Part shown: positions 36,407 to 49,355 of the stretch, in pieces
How the letters are laid out: each line of letters starts with the position of its first letter
Numbering within the stretch: the stretch's first letter is position 1
Source: Vermamoeba vermiformis
Lineage: Eukaryota > Tubulinea > Echinamoebida
Assembly (NCBI GenBank): GCA_045837725.1
Contig: JBEWZL010000243.1
Span: forward strand, 124,001-188,000
Direction of reading: 5' to 3'
Length of the DNA: 64,000 nucleotides
Notes under the pieces: model-generated
Told to the model about the DNA's origin: nothing
Seen by the model: only the letters and a program-made list of their open reading frames with translations
The model's database searches: none
Translations under genes and position numbers: made by a program

Positions 36407-39400
36407 CTAAATGTTATCGTTCTTGGGTTGGTAGAACGGCGAGTTGAATTGTTTCATTTTGTCACCCTGGTAGATCGGTGAAGTGTTGGATGTGTCAAAG
36501 GTATCGCCCAACTTCTCGAAGAAATCGTCGACTTTAGCGGCACGAGCCTTGCGGGTCAATGCAATGGCTGTGGCGACACCGGCAATGGCAGCACCGGCAG
36601 AGACCGTCAAAGCGATGGTGAGCGTGTTGTCAGGCGAAGTGCTCTCGCTAATCAAGCCCGTGTCACGCGAGTAGTTGATGGTGATGTCGTGGCTGGCATT
36701 CATCGGGCGCTTGAGCTTGTCAGTGTTGCCCAAATCGTCCACGTACACGCTGACAACTGTTGACATTTGACTGTCGGAGGGTTGGAACGTAATGGACTTG
36801 AAGTACAGCTCGTTCAAGAGACTCTGAGGGTCCGAGCAGTTGATTTTGATCGTGTTCTCATCGCTGAGGTCAACGCAAGCGGCGGGCTTGTTGCCGATAG
36901 GCTCGAAGGCACGAGGATAAGTGATGTTGAGGTTACCAGCAGTAGCGGGGATGGACACGGTGAAGTAGATCTCCTTGTTGCGCGCATCAGGGTCACCAAT
37001 GTTGAACTCTCTGAAAGTGAACGAAGGCAAGCTACCATTGCTGGGAGCAGTGATAGTGACACTGTCGTTGGCTTGGATGTAAGGAGGATCGTTGATGGGC
37101 ATGACACGAATGATGGCCTTGACGGGGCGAGCTTCACCACCTTGGTCATCGTGAGCAGTGAATGTCAACGAGGCGTAGTTTCTCTCGTCCCATTGGTCGG
37201 GAGTGGGGATGAAAACAACACGGTAAGAAGCAGGAGCGAGACTAGGAATGGCCATGGGAGTGACCAACTTCTCGCCGTAAGGTTGAGCACATACGCCATC
37301 CTCGGTGGCAGTGGGGCAGACATAGAGCTCAGCGCCAGGGGAGGCAGGGATGGGCACGCTGATGCTCGACACGATAGTCTCCAAAGGCGAGTCAATATCG
37401 GTGACAGTCCATTCGAGGATGAGGGTAGTGTCTTCGTCCATGTCAACACGACCAGGCAAAACGTTGAACTTGGGCACGATGACTGGAGGATCGTTCACAC
37501 CCAAGACGTTGATGTTCACAAAGTAGGGGATCGAGACGGCGTTTTGCTCGTCAGAAACAGTGAAGGTGAAGTTGGCGTAGCGGAGACCGAACTCATCGGG
37601 CAAGGCAATGAACGAGACGAGCAAGTCCTTGTTGACGAGGGTGTAAGGAGTGCTGGTGATCGTGACCTTGTTGCACTGCTTGTAGGAGGTAGTGCACTCC
37701 CAGAGCGTGCCAGTAGAGACTGAACGAGTGATGGTCAAAGTGAAAGGACCTTCGCTGTCAATGTCAACAACTTCAACACCGAAGTTCATCTCAATGGGCG
37801 TGTCTTCGTAAGTGGTGAAGTCCAAGATACCCTTGTAGGTAGGAGGATCGTTGACAGGAGTGACCCAAACGACACCGTCGTACTCAGAGCTGAGACCGCC
37901 AGAGGGATCGGAGACTTGGTATCGGAACACACCCAAAGGCTCAGTGGTGCTAGAAGCGTCAGGGTCAGGGAAGAACCACATGGAACGACCGTTGAAAGGA
38001 ATAACGCTGCCTGCGGTGATGGAGGTGTTTCTAGCGTACTCGAGGAAGAATGAGCCCTTGAGCACAGAGGTGATGGTGATGACCAAGCTTGAAGGCACGT
38101 TATCAACGTCACGAGGGTTGAAAGTGACTTCAATAGGAGTGTCTTCAGGAGTCTCCAAGAGAATGTCTTCAGCGGCAGGAGGATCGTTGACGGGGATGAC
38201 AATGATTTTGACAGTGTATTCAGCGAGTGATTGCGATGAGCTGTCGTTCACACGGAACTTGAAGGAAGTGAATACAGTAGTATCATCACCACTGTTGAGG
38301 CCAGCAGGAGGAGTGTAGAGAATCTCCCACGAGGTGTAGACAGGAGTGAGAACAGAGTTGACGTCCATAGTGAGGCCGCTCGCCATATTAATTAATTCAC
38401 CCTTGTCAACATTTTTCGTGATGGTCAGGGTGAAGGTGCTAGGGTCGCTGTCAACGTCATTAACAACGAATCCATTGATCTTAACGGAGGTGTCTTCGTA
38501 AGTGATGAAAGTCATGTCAACCGAGGTGGGTGGATCGTTGACAGGTGTCACAGTGATCGAGATTGTACCGAGATCATAGAACTGCGAGTCGCTAACTCGG
38601 TAGATGAAGGAGTCAGGACCGTTGTAGTTCAAGTTGGGTCTGTAGGTCACCGTCTTGGCGGGGAGGAAGCTGCCCTTGGACAATTTAGTAGCACCGTTCC
38701 AAAGAGTACCGAATGAGGGCAAAGTCTCAATGGTGACGTTGAGGCTCGAGATAGGGTCCTCGCCGTCCGACAACAATGGAGTCACATTGACGAGCAAATC
38801 AGTGTCTTCAGGAGTAGTCAATGCCTTGTCATCTCCGGTGGGCGGCAAGTTGATCAAAGTGCCATCAGCAACAATGTTGATCGTGACAGTGTAATTCGTC
38901 ACAGAGTCCAAACCGTCATTCACTTTGAAAAGGAAGGTAGTGAACGGGATACCGTTTTGGTTAATAGGCGGCAAGTAGGTAAAGTTGTGTGCTGTTGTGA
39001 GACCCACATTGCTAGGAACAGTCGTCAAGTTAGAGTTCAAGTTGGCGAGGAATCCCTTAACAGGCAAGGATTGCACGATCACGCTGATGGGATTGCCGTC
39101 CAGCGAAGTGCCGCCGAGTCTGAAGTAGATGGGCAAGTTCATTTTGGTAGTGAACTCAACGTTGGTGGAGGTAGGAGGATCAGGCACAGGTGTCACATTG
39201 ACTGTCACGGTCGAGGCTGCGACTGCTCTAGCGTTACTGGGATCCACTGCCATGTAAGTGAAGGTGACCTTTCCGTTGAAGTTGGCAGCAGGCACGAAAG
39301 TGACGGTCTGACCGGAGAGAGTAGCACCAGCAGTCACGGTCGTAGCGCCGTCCTTGAGAGTACCAGAGGTAGGCAAAGTTTGAATGTAAATTCTAAGAGT

Positions 39401-42252
39401 GCTAGGGCTATCATCGATGTCAAAGACGTGGGTGGAGAAGTCGAGCAGAATGCTGGTGTCTTCTTTCGTTGTGTTCTCAAAGTTCTCATTGGTGGGAGGA
39501 TCGTTGACTGGCAACACATTAAATGTGATGTAACCAATGTTTGAGTTGACACAGCCGTCGTTGGCTTGGTAAGTCATTGACAGCTGACCATTCCAGTTTG
39601 GAACCGTTGTTCTGATGGTGAACTGCAACGAGCTTTGATCGTAAGTGGTGCTGGTTGAAGTCACAGGCGAGTCTTGGAAAGTCAAAGCAGCGTTCGAGCC
39701 AGGCAAAGAGAGCAGCTGCACGGTCAAGGCGTTGTTCTCGGGATCAGAGACTCTGCCGTACAAGTCGAAGTCCAAAGATTCGTCTTCGTTGAACGAGTAA
39801 GTCAAGTTCAAGGCACGAGGAGGATTGTTCAAGTTGACTGCCACACCAAATGAACGGTAGCCCCAAGCAATCATGTTGACAGTGAAGATTTCAATCACAC
39901 CAAAGTCATTGACGGGGTAAGTACCAGGGTAAGTCAAAGGAGCCGTGCGTGTGGTCCATGTGCCAAGAGGTGGGTTGTAGACAACGGCAGGCATGTCTGA
40001 GCGCACCCAGTAGAGTTCGTTCCACGAAGGAGTGCTGGTGTAGAACGGATCGAATTGCACGCGCACAGTGTAGTTGCTCAACACATCGACAGCCAGCTGG
40101 GGCCAGTTGGAATACGTATCGGTCAAGGCACCGCTGTAGCCGATGGGCAAGTTGTTGATAAAGTTTTGGTAGATGTTGTACGTGGTAGTGTTGACGTTCG
40201 AGAAGAACACAGGGACGTTGTTCCAGCCAGCCATGTCAGCCATCAAACGAGCAGTGTAGTTGAACATCGGGCGGCTGGTCAACACGACGACAACACCGAA
40301 GCAAGCAGTTCGTCTCCAACCAATAGTGCTGTTGCCAGCAAAATATCTATAGGCCTCAACGACTCTGCTAGTGGGGCCCGGGACGAGGTTGTTAGGACCT
40401 GTGAAAGAGTTGGCAACAGAGTTGATGGAGGCCAGATTGTTCGTCAAGAACAGGTGCGGGTTGACACCAAGAGAAGTGCCGTTGGTCCAGAATGTACCAA
40501 AGCCTAGTCTAGCGTTCCACAAGTTGGAGATTTGGTTAAAGAAGACTGGCAATTGAGTTCTGAAATGAAGTTAGACACAAGACCTAAGCGGATCTACAGC
40601 GAGTTTGCTTACCTAATGTTATCCAAGGTGGCCGCAGACAAACCGTTCAAGTCAATAGCAACGAAGACGTCAACGTTGGGCTTGGTGGGGACCCAGACAT
40701 CAAAGTTCAAGGGCAATTTGGAGTTGACGACAGTGCTGACAAGTACCGAGTAAGTGTTGGGGTAGACGATGGAAGTGTTAGCCTTAGTAGCAGGAGTTTG
40801 ACCAATGATGACGTTGTTATTGGTCACGTTACACTTGCTAAGTGTTTGTTGACAGTCTAATACAACGAGTTAGGACCCGAAGTCAAAGACGGATGTGGAT
40901 GTGGATGCACTTACTACTAACGTTGGGGCCGGCCAAGAGGATACCACGATCACAAGGAACGTAGACGCATCGACTATTAGACGGAAGGTACTTGATTGGA
41001 ACGACGGTGCAGTCAGTGCCATTTTGGTACAGACCACGACCGTTGGATGTGGTCATGCAGATGTTTTGTCCAGTATATCGATCCCAGTTGAAGTTCTTAG
41101 TGTTGGTAATGACCAAGCGAGTGGATTCAGATTCGTCAGCGATTGACCATCCAGCAGGAATGCTAATGTATCCAAGGCAACCTGAGATCAAAGATTATTC
41201 CACTACTCTAAGAAAGAATATTGCTCGCGCCTTACCTTGGAAGTTAGAAGTACCCAGAAGACCGTAGCTGCGGCAGTTGTAGTTTCTAGTCTTGACGACT
41301 CTACCCGTCAAGCACGTATCCACAACTTCACCATTGTACACAGGAATATTCAGTGCCGTCCCATCCACCCTCAACAGTGGCATAGAAAAGGACTGGAGAA
41401 ATATAATGTCATTAGTTGAGCTTTAGAGAACAAGAGGGCGGAGATCTTACCGTCGTTATAATCTTGATCGCCCATACCAGTAAAATCTTCGAAACCGACG
41501 ATGATCTTGCCATCGATGGAGACAATGGACGTGTGTCTGAAACCATCCAAGTTTACCAAGTTGGTGCTGTTAATGGACCACCAGATGGTGTTGTTCAGAC
41601 GGTAGGTGGAGGCGTCTTGATAACCATCCTGACGCATGAAAAAGCCGATACGAGTGTTCGCAGGGAAGGGGCCAATTCTAGTGGTCAAACCAGCAGTCAT
41701 ACAACCCCTAGGAGTAACGTTGATGCCGCTTCTAGTTACATCCGGCCAGATTAAGGGAAGACCAGGAGGGGTCTAGAAATTATTAGCCAATGACTAAAAT
41801 AATGTAATTTAATACATACGTCTAAGTTTTGAGTACCCTCGTTAAAAATAAAATAACCCAGTTGGTTTCTGAAATTGGATGTTTGGGTAATGAACGTTAT
41901 GGAAATGTTCGCGTCCTGTGTAGCGCAAAGTTAGTCCGATGTCTCAACGCTAGGTGATGTATGACAGCTTACAGTGGTTAACTTGATGGAAGTTGGCGTT
42001 TGCAAAGACACCAAAGACGGATGAGGAGTGCTGCCCTCGCGGAATAAAATGGGAATAGAGTTCGAAATATTCGTTGGAATAGTGACGAAATATGAGCTCG
42101 CTAGAGTCACAGGTTGCGCTGGATGAATTAAAGTTAGTTTCACGTTAATAAATTACGAGGTAATTACAATTTGTGGGGCAAGTCCAAGTGACTTGTCCGT
42201 TAGTGCCTAAGACCAACAAGGCTACGACTAGGTAGTAAACGAACAGCTTCAT
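36407..42252 (-). CDS. Adhesin-like type I membrane protein: integrin-beta-like region plus tandem cadherin-like repeats
   Basis: ATG 42252 starts a signal peptide (MKLFVYYLVVALLVLGTNG). Several exons lead to a 4.1-kb exon ending at 36407; about 1,820 residues. The N-terminal part has a calcium-binding-like GDQDYNDV string typical of DUF4114 domains. Next comes a region with VFVAIDLNGLS, close to the MIDAS D-x-x-x-S of integrin beta vWA domains and of Dictyostelium Sib proteins. Eight to nine ~100-residue repeats follow, each opening with N[DN]PP and an E-D-[TES] a dozen residues later, the cadherin-like/tandem-95 pattern. One transmembrane helix (AGAAIAGVATAIAL) and a short tail containing NSPFYQP end the protein. 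Exon lengths miss a multiple of three by one; the join near 41,390-41,450 is unsure. Confidence 0.82.
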
Positions 42253-43512
42253 GGAAAGCTTTGTGTTTGTTTCGTTTCACTACTGATTTAGGATTGGCAA
42301 ATAACAGAAAAAAAACGGAGATAAATCCTCGTGAGAGAAATTTCGAACGTGTAGCCAATGAGTACATAACTGTCTTTTTCATCAGTCTCACAAGAGTAGA
42401 CAATGAGCACACACTATTCCCAGAGGCCGAAGTGCACAGGTCGCTTTCGAAAGGAAACATAAGCAAGCTAACCAGCGCGGTTCCGACGTTAAGCTCAGAT
42501 ATGGATTATTTGAATTCAGACAGCGACGCAGACAGCATAGGCCCGCGAGTGAGCATGTCGTACGTATATTGCAGCATATCCGCTCACTACTGGAGTGAGG
42601 CTTGTGGATTAAAGTATAGTATAGTATAGACAGTATTGGTCTATTTTATAAATAGCCAGCCAATAGTTTAATTGGATTTTGAGAAATTTCTATCGAAACC
42701 AATCCCAAAAAAAACGATGAATGGTGGTTAAGGCGATTGAATGTGCTCGTGAGAGCCAAATAAATAGGGCAAACGATCCCCCGCAACAAAGAAAAATTCC
42801 GTGCTAACACAACAAAGTTACAATGAATCCAGATTCGTATTTTACAACTCTGTGTCTCATTCATATATTTTGATTTCGTTGTAACCCAAGCTTATATATT
42901 AAAGTAAGTAAAACAATTGTTGGCGTGTGAATCAAACGTCAATCTCCGAGTGATTGGAGCTCCAATCCACTCAAAAAAGAGGACGCGTGTCCTGTACGCA
43001 GGAGATGGGAAGCAAAACTTTGCTATGGGTACCACAAGGTGAACCGGAAGAAGAGCGGACGTTGCAATTCCGCGATCTAGTACACAATGAGACAAAAAGT
43101 GAACCAATAGGACCAAAAATTTACAATTCCGTTAAAATAACATTCGATTAGGTTATCGCTACGCTACCTCCTAGCACTAGCGCGGCTCAATAACGTTGCA
43201 AAATCAGTTCGTTGCAGGAGGCTTCCTTAGTAAAATAATTATCTCCGTTGAATGCTGTGCTATGACGCATTATATAATGCGATAAACGGACGAAATTTTT
43301 GATTTGTCTGATCTGGGGACCGGTTGAATCCGCTATTTTTAGCTAAACGGATTTTTAGCAAAACTAGACAGTCTAGCTATTGATTTTGATTGTCACCAAA
43401 TACCAACTACTTGGGTCGAAATAATTGTTCGAGAAACGAACAATCGCTGTTGCCGAAATCCAACAAGAAAAACAGAAATGTTTTGGAATATTTTGAGATA
43501 CTTTGTAAAGTA
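42253..43512. other. Intergenic between divergent genes
   Basis: About 1.26 kb between the adhesin start (minus) and ALG9 (plus). A 122-codon open frame at 42261-42629 and a shorter one at 42954-43151 have no recognisable domains and were not accepted. Both promoters should lie here. Confidence 0.45.
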
Positions 43513-45959
43513 ATGCAACAAGCAAGAAAAAGGCAAAAGCCTACAAACAATAAGAATGACGATCAACAAGCAAAGCCAAAGTTAAAGAAAATAAAGCAAA
43601 ATGGGGATGAGCAAAGACACGCGTCTTATTCTGTCCTCCATCTGCTCGTTATCTTCATTCTATTTTTAGTTGCTCGAGGATTAGCAGCTTGGCTGAATAT
43701 TATAAACGGTAACAATAAAGTCATGATAAATTGAAAAAATCAAAAAAATTATCATTCAATACCAGAATATTATTATTTAACGAAAAATTATCTATTTATA
43801 CATACTTATTATTGTTTTTAAGATTGTGATGAAAGTATGAATTACTGGGAGCCTGCACATTACCTGATGTACGGATACGGTTTGCAAACTTGGGAATATA
43901 GCCCTCAGTACGCGTTGAGGTCGTACTACTATTTGTGGCACTACATTCCTGTCGCTAAGTTGGCTTCTTTCTTTACTAGTAACAAGGTAAGCCACATCTC
44001 GTTGACATCTTCAGTGGTAGTGATTACAGCGTTCTGTAGATGCTCATCTTCTACGCGGTAAGAGCATTCTTAGCGTTAGTTAGTGCAGTAACAGACACAG
44101 CTTTGGTGTCTACCACCAAGAGAATATTCGGCAATATCATCGCCAACTTTCTTTGCCTGTTTTTGTTAGTGAGCCCAGGCATGTTCATTTCAACTACGAG
44201 TACGTAACCAATATCCATCAATTAGTTAGTGCATGACGTTTATGCCGCCAAACTAGACTTCTTGCCGAGTTCTTTCGCGATGATCTCGCTTTCCATGTCG
44301 TTGACTTTTTGGCTCCGAAAACAATGGACTTTGGCTGTAATGTTCGTTGCTTGTGCAGCAATCATCGGATGGCCTTTCTCAGCACTCGTTGGAGTAAGTA
44401 TTGCACGAGCAGTCCTTCACCTAAACAAAGCCTAATCGTTGAAACAGGCACCCTTGGCGCTACATCTGATGATCGAAGCAGGCATTGTCAAGTTGATTTC
44501 ATCAGCCTTATTGTCATTGGTAGTATTCATGGGCCCATCTATTGCAGTAGACTATTTCTACTATCAAAAGCCTGTGATTGCTATGTGGAATATTTTGACC
44601 TACAACGTATTCAACTCCCACACCGGATCTGACCTCTACGGTGTCGAGCCTTGGTATTATTACTTGTTAAACGGCTTCTTGAACTTCAATCTCGTACTTG
44701 GATTGGCATTAGTGAGCGTGCCGGTAAGTTCTGACTGCGAAGGCAAATTGTCTGTCGGATCTGACACGTGTCCTACCAGGTCGTGCTATTGTACGTGGTC
44801 AGTGGAATGCAACCGAAGAAGCCTTTCAAGGAATGGACTCAGACTTTGCTGTACTTATCGTGCTTCTACATCTGGTTCGGGTTTATGTCAGCCATCCCGC
44901 ACAAAGAAGAGCGCTTCTTGTTCGTGGTCTATCCTCACCTCTGTTTTGCCGCAGCAATTGCGTTTTATTACATTCTCTCTTTGATGCGAGGAATTACAGC
45001 AAAGCTTGGCGCAGCTGAGGTAAGTTCTATATCACGTGCACGCTCGCGTAACTAATTATTTTCAGAGTAAAAGTTACAAGTTTGGGGCACTATTCGCTAT
45101 TGTAGTCGCAGTAGCTGTAGTGTCATTGTCCTTCAGCCGTACATCCAGCATTGTCATCAACTATCGTGCACCTATCAAGCTGTTTAGTGAACTCTATGAG
45201 AAAGAGTTAACGGAGCACATTAGCGAGAAACACTTCCCTGGAGTCGACCAAGGTAATTAGAGCACATCTTGGAATAATACTTTATTTGGGCAAAGTGAAT
45301 TAATTAATCGTTCAGTGAACGTCTGCATTGGCAAGGAATGGTACAGATTTCCCACGCATTTCTTTTTGCATGAGAAATATAGGTAATTATAGCAAGATAT
45401 GGATCAGGTTAATGGTGGATTAATATGACGTTGATATACAGATTACGGTTTGTTAAGAGCTCGTTTGGTGGACAATTGCCGCAGTACTTCCATCACCCGA
45501 ATGGCACCAGCTTTATCGCTCCAAATTTTAATGACCTAAATCGAGAAGAGCCTTCGAGATACGTACGTACACGGCCTTATTTCAGCTGAATACATTTTAC
45601 CGGAAAAGGAAATTCTGAATCGCTTCAGAAACCAACATTTCTTTAGACAATTAACCGGTGCTCCGAAAACAAAAAAACGGAATTATATATATAATGTGGT
45701 ACCATATGCGACAGCTAACGTTGTGTAGGTAACGCTCGATGACTGCCATTACTTTGTGGATGTCGAGTTTGAAGGACAATTAGAGCCGCAGTTATCCTTA
45801 TTGCCGAATTGGGAGATTGTCTTCAAATACGACTTTATGAACGCAGATAGATCTCATCGATTATATCGCGCCTTCTACATTCCCAACTTGTCCGAGAAGC
45901 ATCTGACTTACGATCCGTACGTTTTGTTGAAGAATAACAAGCCAAAGGCCCAGAAATAA
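43513..45959 (+). CDS. ALG9: ALG9 alpha-1,2-mannosyltransferase (GT22)
   Basis: Ten exons sum to 601 residues in phase. ALG9 adds alpha-1,2-mannose from dolichyl-P-mannose to the lipid-linked oligosaccharide in the ER lumen, the seventh and ninth mannoses. The first luminal loop has the GT-C motif DCDESMNYWEPAHYLMYG followed by LQTWEYSPQYALRS; family marks DYFYYQKPVIA, GSDLYGVEPWYYY and HKEERFLFVVYP are all present. About nine hydrophobic segments fit the multi-pass topology. I chose ATG 43513 because no upstream in-frame ATG was seen; it gives a basic cytosolic N terminus (QQARKRQKP). Confidence 0.95.
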
Positions 45960-46324
45960 ACACAGGTACGAAGTCATTGACATTTTGACATCTGCCGTAC
46001 AATTGCACTTGTTTTTGATCAAAAGAAATCGTTTCTGATCTAAATCTGAAGCCAGGCTTGAATAATCTTGCAAAGCCATATCATAACATCACGAATAGCA
46101 ATAGTTGTTTACACCTTAAAAGGATATTTCTTATTAGCGCGATTCGAACGCGTCAGATCCTTATCTCGCATGATAATGCTCAAAATTTCAGGGAAGATTC
46201 CAAGGCTTTCGATAAGCATGCAATAGTGGTTAAATTAATGCCATCGAGTGGCCATTTTAGCATATTACTATTTATTTATTCACTACACGACGCAAACAAA
46301 ATTCAAATCTGGATCCTTTCCAAA
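45960..46324. other. Intergenic upstream of the diiron-like gene
   Basis: About 365 bp. An open frame runs through it in the frame of the next gene, but it lacks protein-like character. A T-loop-like string at 46139-46153 on the minus strand was checked as a tRNA and rejected. Confidence 0.4.
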
Positions 46325-49293
46325 ATGCTGTCAGATCGGGAGCTATTTCATGCTGTCGTGAATATAGAAGATAACTCACATGTGTACGATCAATGCAAGG
46401 GACGATTACAATACTATCTTAACGAAACAGAGCAAATCTATTGCAAGTGGTACGAATCTGACAAGTACTTTGAGTACAGCGAAGAAAACCTCGACAACTT
46501 TTTGCTAAAAGAAAACCAAGATATATTGCGAGAATACAAGCACTTACTGGATACCGACAAGATTAAGACAAGATCCCGAGAAGAAATGATAAACTTCTTG
46601 AAGCGAGTGGCACCCGCCAAACTGGTTGACGGTTGTTGGCTACAAAATATATTTAAGGTACCACTAATATATATGATATTATGACATCTTTAAAGTACTA
46701 ACCCGTTGTCTCGCGAAGTCGTTGCCATCCGAGGAAGATCAATTGCGTGAGCACGTGTTCTCACACTTGATCGATATTTACATAGGTATGGCAATATTAT
46801 ATTTACCATCGATGTTAATATTAATCATGTTTATAGAGGAACTTGGTGAAGGCGATCTGAAGAAAAATCATATAAAAATTTATAAGGATCTGCTCGAGGA
46901 GATAGGGTAAGTGTTGGATTTTTTCGTACGACTGAAAGTACATATGGTTAATATTATTTCATAGTGTTCCGATGCCGGAGATTAGTTCTCGAAGTTTTAT
47001 CGAACAAACGGATCTACTTGACAGTGTTTTTGTGCCACCTTTGATCCAATTACTATTGAGTCTATTCTCTATTGATAGACTACCTGAGATATTAGGCTTC
47101 AACTTGGGTATGTACACTGCATTGTGCTCGATATCCATGATGTACTGATGACGTTTTTATTGCAGGATTCGAGCAACTTCCGCTGCACATTTTAACTACC
47201 GTCGAAGAGTTGAAACGACTTAATATCAATTCTTATTACTTCCAGTTACACATTTCCATCGATAACTTAGCTAGTGGCCACGCTGCTCGAGCCGCAACTG
47301 CAGGTACAATCTTTGGAGTTACACTTTTGGATGTGCTCTCTGACCGCTTCTCATTTAGTGAAAAAATACTTGGAATTCGTTCGCGTGAGATTTGGTGCAG
47401 AAGTTATGCAAGAACAATGGCGACGAGTGTTGATTGGATTCTTTTTGAACGAGATTAATCCCTTGAAAGAAGATCTGGAGAAACAAAACACTAGCGCTAG
47501 TGCGGCAACTAACGCTGAAGAAGCAATGATCAAGCTGATTGAGAGAAAAGCACCTTACGCCCACAACATTCACGGCCACAAGTACATTCAAAACAAGACG
47601 CTGGATGCCTGGCTCAACCCTCACGAGACCAAGAAGAACCCGAGTAACACTAAAGTGTTCTTACAAGGCTTTGTCAAGTCATTTTGGATCACGCCAGGCT
47701 ACCCCGAAGAGAGCAAGTTTCTCACTGAACTGTGCGCCTTTGGAGGTCCGATGTTCCGAGTTTTCACTGACAAAGAAATTCAAGTCGTGAAGAATTGGAT
47801 CGCTAGCTTGTCATTGTCAAAAGAAGAGCCTGTCGCCACAAGATCGGTCAATGCTGCTGAGGTCGCAAAGAAAATGCAAGAGTTGATTACAACCAAGAAG
47901 AAGCAAGCTCAATATGCGCACAGCAAAGTGTAAGCATCGCGCTTTGAACGTCTAGGGTTAAATCTAACATTAATATGACAGGAGCGGCACTAACCATAAC
48001 GGCGAGACCAAGTCGTTCAATGATTGGTTCAAAGGCGATGCCAGCACTGTGATGGAAGTGCTCAAAAAGACGTACAATCTCGAGGCTTCAAACGGTAAGT
48101 ACACGCTCATCAGACGAACGCAATAACTGACCAATCCGAGCAGAAGAAGCCAATACAAAGTTCGTCGAGTTCTTCACTAAGGGTCGCATGACATCGTACT
48201 TCAAAGCCGAGGACATTGAAGTCATCAAAGCGTGGGTCAAGTACGGCGCACCAATGCCAGACAGTACAGCCACTCAAGAACCCAATGCCGGCACTACAGA
48301 ACAACGGGAAGTGAGACCTAAAATCTCACCTGAGCTGTCACGTGCTTTGGCATTGTCAGCTCAACAGCTGCCAGCAAGTGTCAACAAATTTGACGCTGTC
48401 AAAACTCCCCTGGAGATCTTGAAAATATACGAGAAATTTAGAGTCAAGAATAGCTCCAAATATGCCACTATGTTGTCAAGCCAAGCGGATCTGTTCATCC
48501 AGAAAGAACTTAGTGTAGCTGAAGCCGCTTTGGAAGATGACAATTTCAACTTCAGATTTTCACCTGAATTGGCTAAGGAGATTCTGAAAAGCTCCATGGC
48601 TCTTGTTTATTTAATCGGTGTGTAAATTATATTTTAAATTCAATACTAACCCGAGATCTTAGGTTACAATCTGCCGTCATTCATATCTGCTGGTTTCAAC
48701 CACGGCGAGTTCTCAAATGCATTGTCGCAAGTTGTGATGAAGTTGTGGGGCTACAATATGCAGCCCAGCCTATTCTCGCACTTGTCACAGCTGAATCAGC
48801 TCGTCGAGTACGTAACTTTGTGACTTCAAAAGGAGAATTTCCTCTAACGTTAATGCAGTTCTAATGCTCGTGATGTATTGAAGCTGTCGCCTGCTGGACA
48901 ACGCGCGGCTGTTTGGACCATTGCCCTCAGCTTGCACTCCAAGAAATACATGGGTTTGTTGCTAGGCACTTTCACAGCTCAGATCAGGTACAAACTTTTT
49001 AGGGATGTCAAATGACAGGTACTAATATCTGATATAGGTGGCTGATGGCCTTGACAACCAATTTGAGTGGAGAACTCCCTGCTGCGGAGAATTTGACCGC
49101 TTTTTTGAAGGAAGTTCAGGATCTAATGTCCAACACAATAGACTGCCTGCGCGATGAAATCACGAATAAAGGACCTGGTCCTAGCGCGTCTAAGAAGGTT
49201 ATAGAACGAGTCTCGCTTTCAGAGCACATAGTCAATCGAATGATGAACAATTTGACAACTAATTTTGCTGTCACGACCATGGAGCAAGCGTGA
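46325..49293 (+). CDS. Haem-oxygenase-like iron-containing redox protein
   Basis: Eleven exons from ATG 46325 to TGA 49291-49293 give 812 residues in phase. The core (about residues 130-300) has the helical pattern of the iron-containing redox enzyme family, relatives of haem-oxygenase-like diiron oxidases: EELGEGDLKKNHIKIY, then QLHISIDNLASGHAARA and WRRVLIGFF. The Glu, His and Asp in those strings are the expected metal ligands. Two downstream segments repeat a ~100-residue unit ending FTDKEIQVVKNWI and FKAEDIEVIKAWVKYGAP; the W-I-x-x-G-A-P end recalls the last helix of small cytochrome c domains, without a CxxCH seen. A helical C-terminal domain follows. Substrate is unknown. Confidence 0.7.
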
Positions 49294-49355
49294 AAAAAAA
49301 TTGTAAAAAAGTTTATCTCTGTACACAGTAAAAGTTAAATCAATTTAAGAGCGTT

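Noticed and set aside
36767-37723. 318-codon plus-strand ORF opposite the adhesin
   Set aside because: It lies wholly antisense to the repeat exon, has no ATG or domain support and biased Val/Arg/Gly content; it is a shadow of the coding strand.
42261-42629. 122-codon ORF in the gap between adhesin and ALG9
   Set aside because: No recognisable domain and no start codon at its head; may be chance, though an inner ATG with a GTACGT string was seen.
46100-46200. Possible tRNA on the minus strand (TTCGAAT-like T-loop with a GC-rich stem)
   Set aside because: No matching acceptor stem or D-arm at the right distances; the T-stem alone is only four pairs.
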